Below, one piece after another: positions 39,605 through 48,932 of a stretch of 64,000 nt of DNA. Under the pieces are notes generated by a model. It had not been told where the DNA came from, ran no database searches, and was given only the letters and a program-made list of their open reading frames with translations. Source of the stretch: Burkholderiaceae bacterium (GTDB taxonomy: Bacteria; Pseudomonadota; Gammaproteobacteria; Burkholderiales; Burkholderiaceae_C); assembly GCA_017848435.1 (NCBI GenBank), contig JAFEHU010000075.1, forward strand, positions 1-64,000, written 5' to 3'. The first letter of the stretch is position 1, and each line of letters starts with the position of its first letter. A program made the translations under genes and the position numbers.

Positions 39605-39613
39605 TGCTATAAT
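39605..39613 (+). promoter_or_regulatory. extended -10 promoter for tRNA-His
   Basis: TGCTATAAT: a perfect TATAAT (39608-39613) with the TGn extension, 10 bases before the tRNA. No good -35 is seen, which the extended -10 can compensate. The sequence GCTATAATTGAAAGC also resembles the core of the AT-rich dispersed repeat. Confidence 0.6.
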
Positions 39614-39623
39614 TGAAAGCTAC

Positions 39624-39700
39624 GGTGGCTGTAGCTCAGTTGGTAGAGTCCAGGATTGTGATTCCTGTTGTCGTGGGTTCGAGCCCCATCAGCCACCCCA
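39624..39700 (+). tRNA. tRNA-His (anticodon GUG)
   Basis: 77-nucleotide tRNA, counting the extra 5' G that pairs with the discriminator C, a hallmark of tRNA-His. Acceptor GGTGGCT pairs with AGCCACC. Anticodon loop ATTGTGATT gives GTG. The T loop is GGTTCGAGCC and CCA is encoded. The D stem ends in GAGT (one G-U pair). Confidence 0.97.
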
Positions 39701-39707
39701 AATTTAA

Positions 39708-39736
39708 AAGCCTGTTGATTTTCAACAGGCTTTTTT
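39708..39736 (+). terminator. terminator after tRNA-His
   Basis: AAGCCTGTTGA (39708-39718), loop TTT, TCAACAGGCTT (39722-39732), T-run to 39736. Perfect 11-bp stem. Confidence 0.93.
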
Positions 39737-40117
39737 GTTTGAGTCAACCCGCTCTGCTAGAGAGCGTACGACCTACCCGTATTGCGCCAGGAAATTGTTT
39801 TTCATTACTGTGTTGCAGTCGGGAAATTTCTTTAATCGTGCAGTCGCGCGCGTGTCAATTGCGGCGTTAAGTCTCATTTTGTTACAGCCTATTTCGGTGA
39901 CTGAACGGTAAATACAGCCCTAAGTTCACGCTGAGACAGGGCGGTGTGCTGAGGCTTGGCATCCGCATGCCAAGGCACAACACTGAAATGGAGAACCTTG
40001 GTTCTAGTTTTTGTGCTTCGTGCATTTGCAGGCCCCGAAATCTGTCCTTATTCATCTGATTGGACAAGGACGAGGTACCTACGATGAAGGCTCCTTAAAC
40101 ATTTATTGGAGCTCTTC
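39737..40117. other. non-coding leader region of the Tad pilus locus
   Basis: About 380 bases without a credible gene, between the tRNA-His terminator and flp. It is less GC-rich than its surroundings. It holds an inverted repeat CTTGGCAT-CCGC-ATGCCAAG (about 39956-39975), and GGAG nine bases before the flp ATG. No convincing promoter hexamer pair was found. A regulated promoter and a long 5' leader for the pilus operon are likely here. Confidence 0.5.
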
Positions 40118-40288
40118 ATGAAACAAGCCCTTGTCAAATTCTTCCGTGACGAAGAAGGTGCAACCGCGATTGAGTACGGCCTGATTGCTGGCCTGATTGC
40201 TGTGGTCATCATTACTGCTGTCACAACTATCGGTACTGAATTGACGGCCACATTTCAGACCATTGCCAACAAATTGTCAGGCAGTTAA
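40118..40288 (+). CDS. flp: Flp/Fap-type pilin
   Basis: 56-residue prepilin of the Tad system. Leader MKQALVKFFRDEEG is followed by the processing site G14|A15 and the Flp motif with Glu5-Tyr6 of the mature protein (ATAIEYGLIAGLIAV), then a hydrophobic helix and a short polar tail. It forms the bundled Flp fibre used in adhesion and biofilm. It is the only flp copy in the window and opens the pilus gene run; the prepilin peptidase follows after 34 bases. Confidence 0.95.
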   Translation: MKQALVKFFRDEEGATAIEYGLIAGLIAVVIITAVTTIGTELTATFQTIANKLSGS

Positions 40289-40322
40289 ACCCATACGCCC
40301 TGTCAAGACGGCAGCGACAGCC

Positions 40323-40826
40323 ATGCCTAATTTCCCTGCGCTGCTTTTGGTGTTGATTTGGTGCGCCGCGATCACCTGGTTTGACTGGAATCGCCGGCGT
40401 ATCCCCAATTCTTTGGTCTCAGCCGGTTTGTGTGTCGCGGTGCTGAGTCTCGTTTTTCAAGGGCAAACGCCGCTTGGCGCTGGCCCGTGGCTGAGCTTGG
40501 TGGGGGCTGGCGCTGGCCTGCTGGTGATGCTGCCCATGTACGCACTTCGCGTTATGGCTGCCGGGGATGTCAAATTGTTTGCTGCGGTCGGCGCATTGTT
40601 TGGTGTCTGGGCCCTGCTGCCTGTATGGTTGATCGCCTCTCTGCTGGCAGGACTGCATGCCGCACTGTGGCTGTCGGCGCGACACCTGCTCCCGCAATAT
40701 GCCGCGAGCCCAAGGCTTGGTGCATTCAGGCAGTTGCCCTACGGCATCCATCTCGCAGCGGGCATTGCCTGTGTGGCCTTGTGTCCGGGGATTGTCTCTG
40801 CACTCACGCCACAGGCCTTTCTTTAG
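40323..40826 (+). CDS. tadV: prepilin peptidase TadV/CpaA
   Basis: 167-residue A24 aspartic peptidase, polytopic membrane protein. The two catalytic aspartates are Asp21 (WFDWNRRRIPN) and Asp82 (MAAGDVKLFAAVG). It lacks the N-methylation domain of the long PilD form, as expected for TadV. It should cleave Flp and the TadE-like pseudopilins encoded downstream. Confidence 0.92.
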   Translation: MPNFPALLLVLIWCAAITWFDWNRRRIPNSLVSAGLCVAVLSLVFQGQTPLGAGPWLSLVGAGAGLLVMLPMYALRVMAAGDVKLFAAVGALFGVWALLPVWLIASLLAGLHAALWLSARHLLPQYAASPRLGAFRQLPYGIHLAAGIACVALCPGIVSALTPQAFL

Positions 40827-40868
40827 CCTGCCAGCGACCTTCCGCACTTTTAATCTCATCTTGATGCC

Positions 40869-41816
40869 ATGAACAAAGTCACAAAACTATTGGCAGGTTT
40901 GCTGCTGTTGGCGGCGGTGCTGATTGGCCTGTATGCCTTGATGCTTGCCAGCCAATCAAAACCGTCTGCCCCTCCACCGTTGGCTGCAGCCGCACCGAGC
41001 CCTGTTAACCAATACTCGGTGGTCGTTGCAAGCAAGCCGTTGTTGGCAGGTCAGCCTATTCCTGTCGACGCTGTAAGGGTAGAAAAGCTGCCCCTGCAAC
41101 CCAGCAACAGTTTCAGTGACAGCGCCGAGGTGGTGGGGAAACTGCCCGTGACCGATGTCGGTGTGGGGGTTCCGTTGCTGCAAACGCATTTGTCTGGTGG
41201 TCTGGCGGGCCAGGTGGCAGAGGGTGAGCGGGCCGTTGCTGTGAACATTGACGAAGCGGTGGCTGTGGGCTATCGCATCAAGCCAGGTGACTTTGTCGAT
41301 GTTTTCTTCGTTTTGAAGCAGGACAACAGTGAAATCACACCGAGTCAGTCTCGGTTGTTGTTGTCAAGGCTGCGGGTTCTGGCGACAGGCAGTACGTCAG
41401 TGAATGAAGACGCTTCCAAAGCCGATGCTGCCCGTGCACTTGCACGCACGGCCGTGTTGGCAGTTCCTGTTGCCGATGTCAACAAACTGACTCTTGCGCA
41501 GCATGCTGGCCGCCTGACCTTGGCCTTGCGCAATCCCAAGGACCATGACGTCCCATCTGAGTCCCTGTTTCCAACGGTCGCAACTGTTTTACAGGCACGT
41601 GACTTCAAACCTGGAAGCACCGATGTCGCAAGTGGCAAGGTGTTGAGCCGTGAACTGGTGGGTGCGCCTGTCAACCAGGCTTTTGCAGGTGCCAGTCTGC
41701 CTGGACTGTCTGCCAAAAATGACGGCGTTCCTGTGCGCTCAGGAGCCGTGTCCAGGAGCCGACCGGCTATCGCGGCAGAGGGCGTTGAAATCATTCGTGG
41801 AGGAGTGCGTCAATGA
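40869..41816 (+). CDS. cpaB: Flp pilus assembly protein CpaB/RcpC
   Basis: 315 residues. An N-terminal membrane helix (KLLAGLLLLAAVLIGLYALML), a SAF domain (about 45-110, VVASKPLLAGQPIPVDAVRV) and the RcpC domain (about 115-230, including AVAVNIDEAVAVGYRIKPGD). It is thought to act in the periplasm near the secretin, perhaps contacting peptidoglycan. It overlaps the secretin gene by 4 bases. Confidence 0.9.
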   Translation: MNKVTKLLAGLLLLAAVLIGLYALMLASQSKPSAPPPLAAAAPSPVNQYSVVVASKPLLAGQPIPVDAVRVEKLPLQPSNSFSDSAEVVGKLPVTDVGVGVPLLQTHLSGGLAGQVAEGERAVAVNIDEAVAVGYRIKPGDFVDVFFVLKQDNSEITPSQSRLLLSRLRVLATGSTSVNEDASKADAARALARTAVLAVPVADVNKLTLAQHAGRLTLALRNPKDHDVPSESLFPTVATVLQARDFKPGSTDVASGKVLSRELVGAPVNQAFAGASLPGLSAKNDGVPVRSGAVSRSRPAIAAEGVEIIRGGVRQ

Positions 41817-43213
41817 GCGCCCAGCAATTCAAATCCGTCGCGTGTACCGTGGTCGTGGGGCTCATGGCCGGCACAGGCTGGGCGCAGACCACAGGCGGAG
41901 ACCTGGAGACAACGCCCATCACCGTACCGGTGCCGGTTCGGTCGTCGGGCAAGCCGCTTCAACCTTCCATGGCCAATGCGCTGCGCCCAGTAGATGCCGT
42001 GGCAAGTGCTTTGCCTGAGCAGGTCAACCTGCAAAGTGCGCAGCAGCAGGAAATGGTTCTGTCCCGACCGATTGACCGCATTGCCATTGCCGATCCAAGT
42101 GTGGCGGATGCGCTGGTTCTGAAAGCCAAAGGCAAACAAGGGCATGGCTCTCTGTTGCTGTTCGGCAAGCGCTCCGGGAGCACCAATTTGCTGCTCTGGT
42201 ACCGCGGCCAGGCACAGGCCACCAGCATGAACCTCGTGGTGGATGGTGACGACCTCAAAGGTACCGGTCTGCGTGCCAGCGGCTCGGTGTTGACTGGTAC
42301 CGCGCCTGACATGGTGTCGCATGCCCAGGCCAGCGCGCTGATCCGTCAGAACCAACCTGGTGGCAAGGACGGCAAAGGCCTGATTGACCAGAGCACCGTG
42401 GCCACAGGGGGTACTGTGCAAGTGGATGTCAAGGTGGTGGAGTTCAGCAAGACGGCATTGAAGCAGGTTGGCGCGAACTTCTCTTTCGTGAAGGGCAAGT
42501 ATTTCTTTGATTCGCTGTTCGGTGCCGCCACCACGCCATTGCAGGGCGCCTTCAACCTGCTGGCGAATGTGAGTGACACCACCACCGCCAGTCTGCGGTT
42601 GCTACAAAGCAATGGCATGGCCCGCATCCTGGCTGAACCCACGTTGGTGGCCCAGTCTGGCCACAGCGCGAGCTTTTTGGCTGGCGGGGAAATCCCCATT
42701 CCTGTGCCTCAAGGTCTGGGCAGCGTGGCGATTGAATACAAGCAGTTTGGTATCGGCCTGGCCGTGACCCCGACGGTGTTGGGGCCCAATCGTATTGCGC
42801 TCAAAGTAGCCCCCCATGCCAGCGATCTGGACTATGTGAATGCAGTCAATATCAATGGCAGTGCCGTGCCGGCCCTGTTGACCCGGCGTGCCGACACCAC
42901 GGTGGAACTGGGCGATGGTGAGAGTTTCATCGTGGGCGGCCTGATCAGCAAGAGCATGGTGTCCAACGTGGACAAGATCCCTCTGCTCGGTGATTTGCCC
43001 ATCATTGGTGCTTTCTTCAAGAACCTGAACTACAGGAATGAAGAAAAGGAATTGGTGATCATCGTCACGCCACGCCTGGTACGTCCATTGGCGCGCGACA
43101 CGAGCCTGGCAAGCGGACTGCCAGGGGGCCGTGCTGACCAGCCCAATGCGCCGGTGTGGACGCCTTATCTCCTTGATGGTTCTGGTGATGTGCTCCCCGG
43201 GTTTTCCAAATGA
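41813..43213 (+). CDS. rcpA: Tad outer-membrane secretin RcpA/CpaC
   Basis: 466-residue outer-membrane channel for the Flp pilus. A signal peptide (SVACTVVVGLMAGTGWAQT) is followed by an N-terminal pilus-secretin domain (VLSRPIDRIAIADPSVADAL) and the C-terminal secretin domain (LAEPTLVAQSGHSASFLAGG, then FIVGGLISKSMVSNVDKIPL). Overlaps cpaB and tadZ by 4 bases each, so the block is translationally coupled. Confidence 0.93.
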   Translation: MSAQQFKSVACTVVVGLMAGTGWAQTTGGDLETTPITVPVPVRSSGKPLQPSMANALRPVDAVASALPEQVNLQSAQQQEMVLSRPIDRIAIADPSVADALVLKAKGKQGHGSLLLFGKRSGSTNLLLWYRGQAQATSMNLVVDGDDLKGTGLRASGSVLTGTAPDMVSHAQASALIRQNQPGGKDGKGLIDQSTVATGGTVQVDVKVVEFSKTALKQVGANFSFVKGKYFFDSLFGAATTPLQGAFNLLANVSDTTTASLRLLQSNGMARILAEPTLVAQSGHSASFLAGGEIPIPVPQGLGSVAIEYKQFGIGLAVTPTVLGPNRIALKVAPHASDLDYVNAVNINGSAVPALLTRRADTTVELGDGESFIVGGLISKSMVSNVDKIPLLGDLPIIGAFFKNLNYRNEEKELVIIVTPRLVRPLARDTSLASGLPGGRADQPNAPVWTPYLLDGSGDVLPGFSK

Positions 43214-44475
43214 CCTACATCCCCCCCGAACTGACGACCAGAACGCATTCGCCAAACGAAGCGCTTCCTGAGTTTGCGCTCGTGTTTGCGCAGCCGGGTA
43301 CGGCCGAGATACTGTTTGCGGCCGTGGCCAGTATGGGCAATCTGACACCACTGGCTGGCGGGGTAGACGACTGCACACGCGCGTTGGCCAGCGGGACCTG
43401 CAGGCTGGTGTTCCTTGATTTCTCGCTTTCGCAAATTGGCAAATCCACCAGCCTCGCCAAACAGCTCGCCAGTACCAGGCCAGACTTGGCCTTGGTGGCC
43501 GTCGGAAACTCGGCTGTGGCGGACTCCGTGCTGTCGGCTTTGCGTGCGGGTGTTCGTGACTTCATTGACTTGGGGAGCGCCCAGCTGGAAGCCTCTTCAA
43601 TTGTTCAGAAAGCATTGGCATCGGGCCATGTGCAAGTCACAGCAGCAAGCCAAGTTGTGCGCGGTAAATTGCTGGTGGTTCTGGGTGCCAGGGCTGGCGT
43701 AGGGACCAGTTGTGCGGCCATTAACCTGGCTTTGCTGGCGCAGCGCGCCCATGGCGTAGACGGCAAGACATTGCTGCTGGATTTCGGCATTCCGGTAGCC
43801 GATGCATCGCTCTATTTGGGCCAGAAAAAAGAATTTGACCTGCTACAGGCCATCAACAGCCTTAACCGGATTGATGAAACCTTCATTGCCTCGGCCTTTG
43901 CACGCCACAGCAGTGGCTTCGGCTTGTTACCCATGCCCAGCCAGGCAGAGCGCATGCGGGAAATTGCTTACAGCGATGCGTTGTCATTGCTGGATTTGAT
44001 GCGTGGCTTTTTTCCATTGCAGATCGCTGATCTGGGCGGTTGCAGCGATCCCGATTTTGTTGCCGCCATGGTGAGAAATGCCGATGAGGTGTTGCTGGTG
44101 AGTGACCCTTCGGTGGGTGCCATTGTGTCGGCGCGTAACTTGGTGCAGGCGTTGGCCGAACGCGGCGCGATCATCAAGAAAATCAAGCTGCTCCTGTCCA
44201 AACACGAGGCGGCACTGGCCTTGACAGTTGTCGATGTAGCCAAACGCCTGGGCATTCAGCCTTTGGTCGAGCTGCCGCAATGCCATGTACCGATGTTGCA
44301 GGCCATCAACCAGGGGCGTGCGCTTGGGGAAATTGCGCCTGCGGATGCTTACACGCAGGCGCTGGCCGCAGTGTGGCAGCACTTGGGCTGGTTGCCAGAT
44401 GTCATACCTGTCTCATCGCGGTTCGACCAAGGCCTGGTGAAAGGCTTGCGCCGGTTGATCCAACGCTCCTCCTGA
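43210..44475 (+). CDS. tadZ: Tad localisation ATPase TadZ/CpaE
   Basis: 421-residue protein with an N-terminal receiver-like domain (about 15-130) lacking clear phosphorylation signals, then a MinD/ParA-type ATPase domain. The P-loop is deviant (GARAGVGTSCAAINLAL, about residue 160 on), with a Ser/Cys after the loop Thr and no Lys at the usual place, so ATP hydrolysis may be weak or lost. TadZ marks the pole or site for pilus assembly. Followed by tadA after 18 bases. Confidence 0.9.
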   Translation: MTYIPPELTTRTHSPNEALPEFALVFAQPGTAEILFAAVASMGNLTPLAGGVDDCTRALASGTCRLVFLDFSLSQIGKSTSLAKQLASTRPDLALVAVGNSAVADSVLSALRAGVRDFIDLGSAQLEASSIVQKALASGHVQVTAASQVVRGKLLVVLGARAGVGTSCAAINLALLAQRAHGVDGKTLLLDFGIPVADASLYLGQKKEFDLLQAINSLNRIDETFIASAFARHSSGFGLLPMPSQAERMREIAYSDALSLLDLMRGFFPLQIADLGGCSDPDFVAAMVRNADEVLLVSDPSVGAIVSARNLVQALAERGAIIKKIKLLLSKHEAALALTVVDVAKRLGIQPLVELPQCHVPMLQAINQGRALGEIAPADAYTQALAAVWQHLGWLPDVIPVSSRFDQGLVKGLRRLIQRSS

Positions 44476-44493
44476 TCCAAAGAGACCACCACC

Positions 44494-45810
44494 ATGCGCA
44501 ATGCAAGCTACGAATTCTCGACCGACACCAGCAGCTTTGCAGGGTCGCAGCAGTTTCTGGACATCAAACAAAGTGCCCAGTCGCACCTGTTGACACGGAT
44601 AGAGGAAGAGGGCCAGGAACTGACGCGCAAGCCGCGCAACACGGTTCAGCAGTTCGTTTTGACCGAGGTAGATGCTTTCATACGAAGTCGTCGCGTCCCT
44701 ATCAATGACCTCGAAACGCGGGTGATTGCCGACGCCTTGTTCAAGGATCTGATGGGGCTGGGGCCACTCGAAGACCTGTTGCTCGACCCATCGATTGAAG
44801 ACATTCTGTGCAATGGTCCGAAAGAAGTGTTTGTGTCGCGGGGCGGCGTGCTGGAAAAGTCGAACACCCGGTTCACCGACAGTGCCCATTTGCTGCGCAT
44901 CGTGCGCCGTATTCTTGCCCCGCTTGGTCGCCGGCTGGACGAGTCCACACCCATGGTCGATGCCCGTTTGCACGACGGTGGACGACTCAACGCGATCATT
45001 GAACCGTTGGCACTGGAAGGTCCGGTGGTGTCGATCCGAAAGTTTCGCAAAGACCCGATGACACCCCAAGAACTGGTTGGGCTGGGCAGCATGAACCAGG
45101 CCATACACGACCTGCTGCAGGCGGCAGTCAAGAGCCGCTGCAACATCATCATCAGCGGCGGTACCAGTTCGGGCAAAACCTCGTTGCTGAACGCGTTGGC
45201 CAACTTCATTGGCGAGACCGAACGCATCATCACCATTGAAGACACGGCCGAATTGAAGTTGCATCACGAGCATGTGGTGCGGCTGGAATCACGCCCTGGC
45301 GGCTTCGAAGGTACCGGCGAAGTGACGCCGCGTGACCTGATGCGCAACAGCCTGCGCATGCGACCCGATCGCGTGATTCTGGGAGAAGTCCGCGGAGGCG
45401 AAGTATTGGAATTGTTGCAGGCCATGGGCACCGGGCACGACGGTTCCATGGGAACCATCCATGCCAACAGTCCCCGTGAATGCTTGTACCGGATGGAAAT
45501 GCTTGCCGGTTTTGCAGGCTTTCAAGGCAGCGAAAGCAGCCTGCGGCGCACGATTTCCAGCGCTGTGGATTTCATTGTGCAGATCGGCCGGCTGGCCAAC
45601 GGCAAACGCCGAATTCTGTCGATCACTGAAATCACTGGCTTTGGCGACAACATCGTGTCGATGCAGGAACTGTACCGGCATGAGACCGTCATCGGGCCCG
45701 ATGGCAAGGAGCATGACCGGTGGCAGCACCTCGGCATACCAGCGCACAGCCCAAAATTGGCTGCACTGCGCCATCTCCCGGCTGGTGGAAAGGGGCACAT
45801 CCATGTCTAG
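44494..45810 (+). CDS. tadA: Tad secretion ATPase TadA/CpaF
   Basis: 438-residue VirB11/GspE-family ATPase that powers Flp assembly. Walker A GGTSSGKT at residues 222-229; Asp box TIEDTAEL; Walker [12 protein letters not shown]; His box [14 protein letters not shown]. The N-terminal domain (about 40-150) carries the [20 protein letters not shown] segment typical of TadA. Overlaps tadB by 8 bases. Confidence 0.96.
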   Translation: MRNASYEFSTDTSSFAGSQQFLDIKQSAQSHLLTRIEEEGQELTRKPRNTVQQFVLTEVDAFIRSRRVPINDLETRVIADALFKDLMGLGPLEDLLLDPSIEDILCNGPKEVFVSRGGVLEKSNTRFTDSAHLLRIVRRILAPLGRRLDESTPMVDARLHDGGRLNAIIEPLALEGPVVSIRKFRKDPMTPQELVGLGSMNQAIHDLLQAAVKSRCNIIISGGTSSGKTSLLNALANFIGETERIITIEDTAELKLHHEHVVRLESRPGGFEGTGEVTPRDLMRNSLRMRPDRVILGEVRGGEVLELLQAMGTGHDGSMGTIHANSPRECLYRMEMLAGFAGFQGSESSLRRTISSAVDFIVQIGRLANGKRRILSITEITGFGDNIVSMQELYRHETVIGPDGKEHDRWQHLGIPAHSPKLAALRHLPAGGKGHIHV

Positions 45811-46753
45811 TGGGCTGCTGTTTGTTGTGGCCATGGCGCTGACCTTCGCCGCGGTTGGCCTGTACCTGTGGCAGCGGGCGAAATGGCAAGACCAGCGCCA
45901 ATCCGCCAGAGCAGGACTGGACCAACTGATGGCGCTGGAGCTGAACCTGTCAATGCCGACCCCACAAGACCGTCAGGCCAGGCAACGTCGGCGAGTGATG
46001 TTTGGTGATGGCCAGCATGTGTGGGCCAGTCAGCTGTTGCTCCGTGCGGGATTGGCGGATCGACCCCGCACATTGGCATTGGCTGCATTGCCTGTGCTCC
46101 TGCTCGGTGCAAGCGGTGCATTGCTCCATGGCTTTTTACTGGCCTGTGTGCTTGCGGCATTCGGCGTGGCGGTGGTGTTGGCATGGTTGAAATGGCGTGT
46201 CGGCCGACAGCGCATGGCGCTGACCCACGCCATACCCGGTTATCTGGACAGTGTGGTCCGGCTGATGACGGTCGGGCACAGTGTGCAATCGGCTTTCCAA
46301 AACGGGATGACTGCATCCGATACCCCGTTGGGGAATGCCATGGCCCATACCTCGCGCTTGCAGTCCAGTGGACTGGATCCTGACCAAGCCTTGCAGACGG
46401 TCGGGGAACTCTACGACTCCACAGAGTTGATCCTGCTGGCCTCGATCCTGCGCATGGGCATGCGGTTTGGTGGACGGGCCGATTTGATCGTGGCGCGTGT
46501 CGCGGTGTTTATCCGTGACCGCGAGCAGGCACAACAGGAACTGATAGCCCAGTCGGCAGAAACACGCCTGTCTGCCTGGATCCTGGGCCTGCTGCCGGTC
46601 GGGCTGGCGCTCTACATCATTGCGATGAACCCCAGTTACATCGGCCGGATGTGGACCGACCCGACCGGTCAGCACCTGCTGATCGGTGCCTTGGTCTTGC
46701 AGCTGCTGGGCGCAGCGGCCTTGTACAAATTGGCCACATCGCTGGAGGACTGA
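45803..46753 (+). CDS. tadB: Tad inner-membrane platform protein TadB
   Basis: 316 residues from ATG 45803. GspF-type fold: N-terminal helix, two central helices (ALAALPVLLLGASGALLHGF), a conserved cytoplasmic domain (AIPGYLDSVVRLMTVGHSVQ) and C-terminal helices. Pairs with TadC as the membrane platform around TadA. The frame is open upstream inside tadA, but only this start fits. Confidence 0.92.
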   Translation: MSSGLLFVVAMALTFAAVGLYLWQRAKWQDQRQSARAGLDQLMALELNLSMPTPQDRQARQRRRVMFGDGQHVWASQLLLRAGLADRPRTLALAALPVLLLGASGALLHGFLLACVLAAFGVAVVLAWLKWRVGRQRMALTHAIPGYLDSVVRLMTVGHSVQSAFQNGMTASDTPLGNAMAHTSRLQSSGLDPDQALQTVGELYDSTELILLASILRMGMRFGGRADLIVARVAVFIRDREQAQQELIAQSAETRLSAWILGLLPVGLALYIIAMNPSYIGRMWTDPTGQHLLIGALVLQLLGAAALYKLATSLED

Positions 46754-46755
46754 AA

Positions 46756-47715
46756 GTGAGCAGTTCTCCATTGTCTTTTCTTTTGATGGTGTCGGTCGTG
46801 TTGGTGCTGCTGGCACTGCTGGTTTTGGCAACCGACCGTTTGCTGGCGCGTCGACGCAGCATGAATGTGCAAGTGCAACTGGACGCGGTGATGGCGGCAG
46901 GAACACCCCTCGCCGATGCGACAGCCGACCATTCCGGGCGCGGCGCCTCACAAGCACGTCGTTTGGTTGACACGGTTGCCAACCTCGGCGAGAAAGTCTC
47001 CGCCTCACGCTTTGGCCAGATGTCGCTCGAGGACGAGGATGTGCGCCTGTTGGCGTTGTGCAACCTGCGCGACTTGCGCAGTCGCTACCTTTTTTTGGCC
47101 AGCAGGGTGGTTTTACCCATCGTTCTGATGTTAGCGGTGGTGGTGTTTTACACCGGGGCGGGCGCCAGGCTCTGGCTTGCCTTGTTTGCGGCTTTGAGCG
47201 TGGGTTTTCTGCTGCCTAAATGGGTACTCCAGTCGATTGCCCGATACCGCAAGAACCGCATTGAGGTGGAACTGCCCTGGTTGCTCGAATTGCTGCAACT
47301 GATGATGGGCGTTGGCATGAGTGTTGACCAAAGCCTCCAGATGGTGATCACCGACTTCCGCAGCACAGCCCCTGTGCTGGCGGCTGAATTGGACATTGCC
47401 AACCAGCAATTTGCCGTTGGACGTAGCCGAGAACAGAGCCTGCAACGCTTGGTCAAGCTGTTTGAAAACGAAGATCTGAAGACGTTTGTGGATCTTTTGT
47501 TGCAAGTGGACCGATTCGGTGGCGCAGTGCAAGAGCCAATGAAGCGGTTTGGCGACCGCTTATTGGAGCAACGGCGCAACCGTGTTCGTGAAAAGATCGG
47601 AAAACTGACGGTGAAGATGAGTGCCGTCATGATTTTGTTCCTGTTGCCCGCCTTGTTGATCGTGGCCGGTGGCCCTGGCTTTCTGGGCGTGTTGCGTGCC
47701 CTTGGTAACCATTGA
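46756..47715 (+). CDS. tadC: Tad inner-membrane platform protein TadC
   Basis: 319 residues from GTG 46756, two bases after the tadB stop. GspF/T2SSF domain (LPWLLELLQLMMGVGMSVDQ to the C-terminal helix KMSAVMILFLLPALLIVAGG). N-terminal helix followed by a cytoplasmic segment and two central helices. Second platform subunit. Confidence 0.92.
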   Translation: MSSSPLSFLLMVSVVLVLLALLVLATDRLLARRRSMNVQVQLDAVMAAGTPLADATADHSGRGASQARRLVDTVANLGEKVSASRFGQMSLEDEDVRLLALCNLRDLRSRYLFLASRVVLPIVLMLAVVVFYTGAGARLWLALFAALSVGFLLPKWVLQSIARYRKNRIEVELPWLLELLQLMMGVGMSVDQSLQMVITDFRSTAPVLAAELDIANQQFAVGRSREQSLQRLVKLFENEDLKTFVDLLLQVDRFGGAVQEPMKRFGDRLLEQRRNRVREKIGKLTVKMSAVMILFLLPALLIVAGGPGFLGVLRALGNH

Positions 47716-47724
47716 GGTAACACC

Positions 47725-48615
47725 ATGCAATTTGTTGTCAATCCTTTGTTCAGTCGGGCAACTGTGTGCGCACTGGCGACGGGGCTGTTGTGGCTCACCG
47801 GTTGCGCCAGCAGTGGTAACGCGCAGAACAACATGGCACAAAGGGCAGAGGCTCAACAGGAAGTGGCCCGTCTGGACAGCGTACCTGTACAGACGGACAG
47901 CCGTGCCACTTATGTCCAGCTGGTTATGCAAATGCAACAAAAAGGCCTGTACTTTGCATCTCTGGCCCACATTGAGGCACTGCAGCAGCGCTGGGGGGTG
48001 GACGCCGAATCAAACCTGTTGCTTGCCGATGCACTGCGCCAGACAGGGCAAGCAGACAAAGCGAACAAGCTCTACAGCCAATTGCTCACCACCCCTGTCA
48101 AAGCCCGTGCTGCACATGGCCTGGGCTTGTTGGCCGGACGCGCCAACGACTTCGATGCCGCCGTGAAGTACCTGCAAGACGCCGCACAGCTGGCGCCCAC
48201 CGACGCCAACATCCTGAATGACCTCGGTTTTTCCCTGCTGCAGCAAGGTAAGTGGGCCGCCGCCCGCGTACCGCTGTTGAAAGCGGCAGAACTGGCCAGC
48301 GACAACCCTCGCGTCTGGAGCAACATTGCGCTGTTCCTGACCCTCGACGGCCAGCAAGAACAGGCCAATGACGTGATGGAGGGGCGCAAATTGAGCCCCA
48401 CGTCACGCGCACAAATCGCAGAGCTGGCTCGCAGCATTGGACAACGCTGGGCGCCGGTTTCGGCAGCTCCGCCTATTCAAACCCACTCTGGGGTTGCCTC
48501 CGCCAAGCTTGTGCTGTCGCCCACGCTGGGCCTGACCAGGCTGGCGCCACCCTTGGGTGGCCCTGTGGCCATTGGCGCGGCAGAAGCAAGTCCAGTCCAT
48601 CCCAGCGCGAATTGA
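47725..48615 (+). CDS. tadD: Tad TPR lipoprotein TadD
   Basis: 296-residue lipoprotein: lipobox WLTG-Cys27, then tetratricopeptide repeats (about 75-230, for example AAQLAPTDANILNDLGFSLL). It is the pilotin-like factor for the RcpA secretin, analogous to PilW in the type IVa system. A polar C-terminal tail of about 60 residues has no recognisable domain. Confidence 0.88.
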   Translation: MQFVVNPLFSRATVCALATGLLWLTGCASSGNAQNNMAQRAEAQQEVARLDSVPVQTDSRATYVQLVMQMQQKGLYFASLAHIEALQQRWGVDAESNLLLADALRQTGQADKANKLYSQLLTTPVKARAAHGLGLLAGRANDFDAAVKYLQDAAQLAPTDANILNDLGFSLLQQGKWAAARVPLLKAAELASDNPRVWSNIALFLTLDGQQEQANDVMEGRKLSPTSRAQIAELARSIGQRWAPVSAAPPIQTHSGVASAKLVLSPTLGLTRLAPPLGGPVAIGAAEASPVHPSAN

Positions 48616-48634
48616 ATCAAATCAAGGAAACAGC

Positions 48635-48916
48635 ATGTCTCTCCTACGCACCATTGCAGCCGCCCTCGTGACGGCTTCTGTTGCCTTCAATGCAGCAGCA
48701 CAGTCTCCAGGCCAGTCAAGGAGTCTTGATGTTGGCACCAGCACTCGAAGCCTGCTGGAACTGCAGCGCAGTGGCCAGCAAGCTGGGCCTGAGTTGCCAA
48801 TGCTTGGCGCTGCGTCGGCGCTGTCGTATCAGCGCTATCTGGACAGCCATAAACACCCGATTCCGGCTGCCTTTACATCCACGGTCGGTGGTGGCAGTGG
48901 TGGTCAATCGCGGTAA
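48635..48916 (+). CDS. small secreted DUF3613-like protein
   Basis: 93 residues with a clear signal peptide (MSLLRTIAAALVTASVAFNAAAQ) and a mature part of about 70 residues containing TRSLLELQRSGQQAG and ALSYQRYLDSHKHPIP, a pattern I associate with DUF3613. AAGGA precedes the ATG. It lies between tadD and the pseudopilin genes in the same direction, so it is probably a periplasmic accessory of the Tad machine. No function is known. Confidence 0.8.
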   Translation: MSLLRTIAAALVTASVAFNAAAQSPGQSRSLDVGTSTRSLLELQRSGQQAGPELPMLGAASALSYQRYLDSHKHPIPAAFTSTVGGGSGGQSR

Positions 48917-48932
48917 ATAGGACCAAACACAC

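Noticed and set aside
39954-39976. sigma-54-like TTGGCAT...ATGCC before flp
   Set aside because: The GG-to-GC spacing is not the required 10 bases, and the match is explained by the palindrome.
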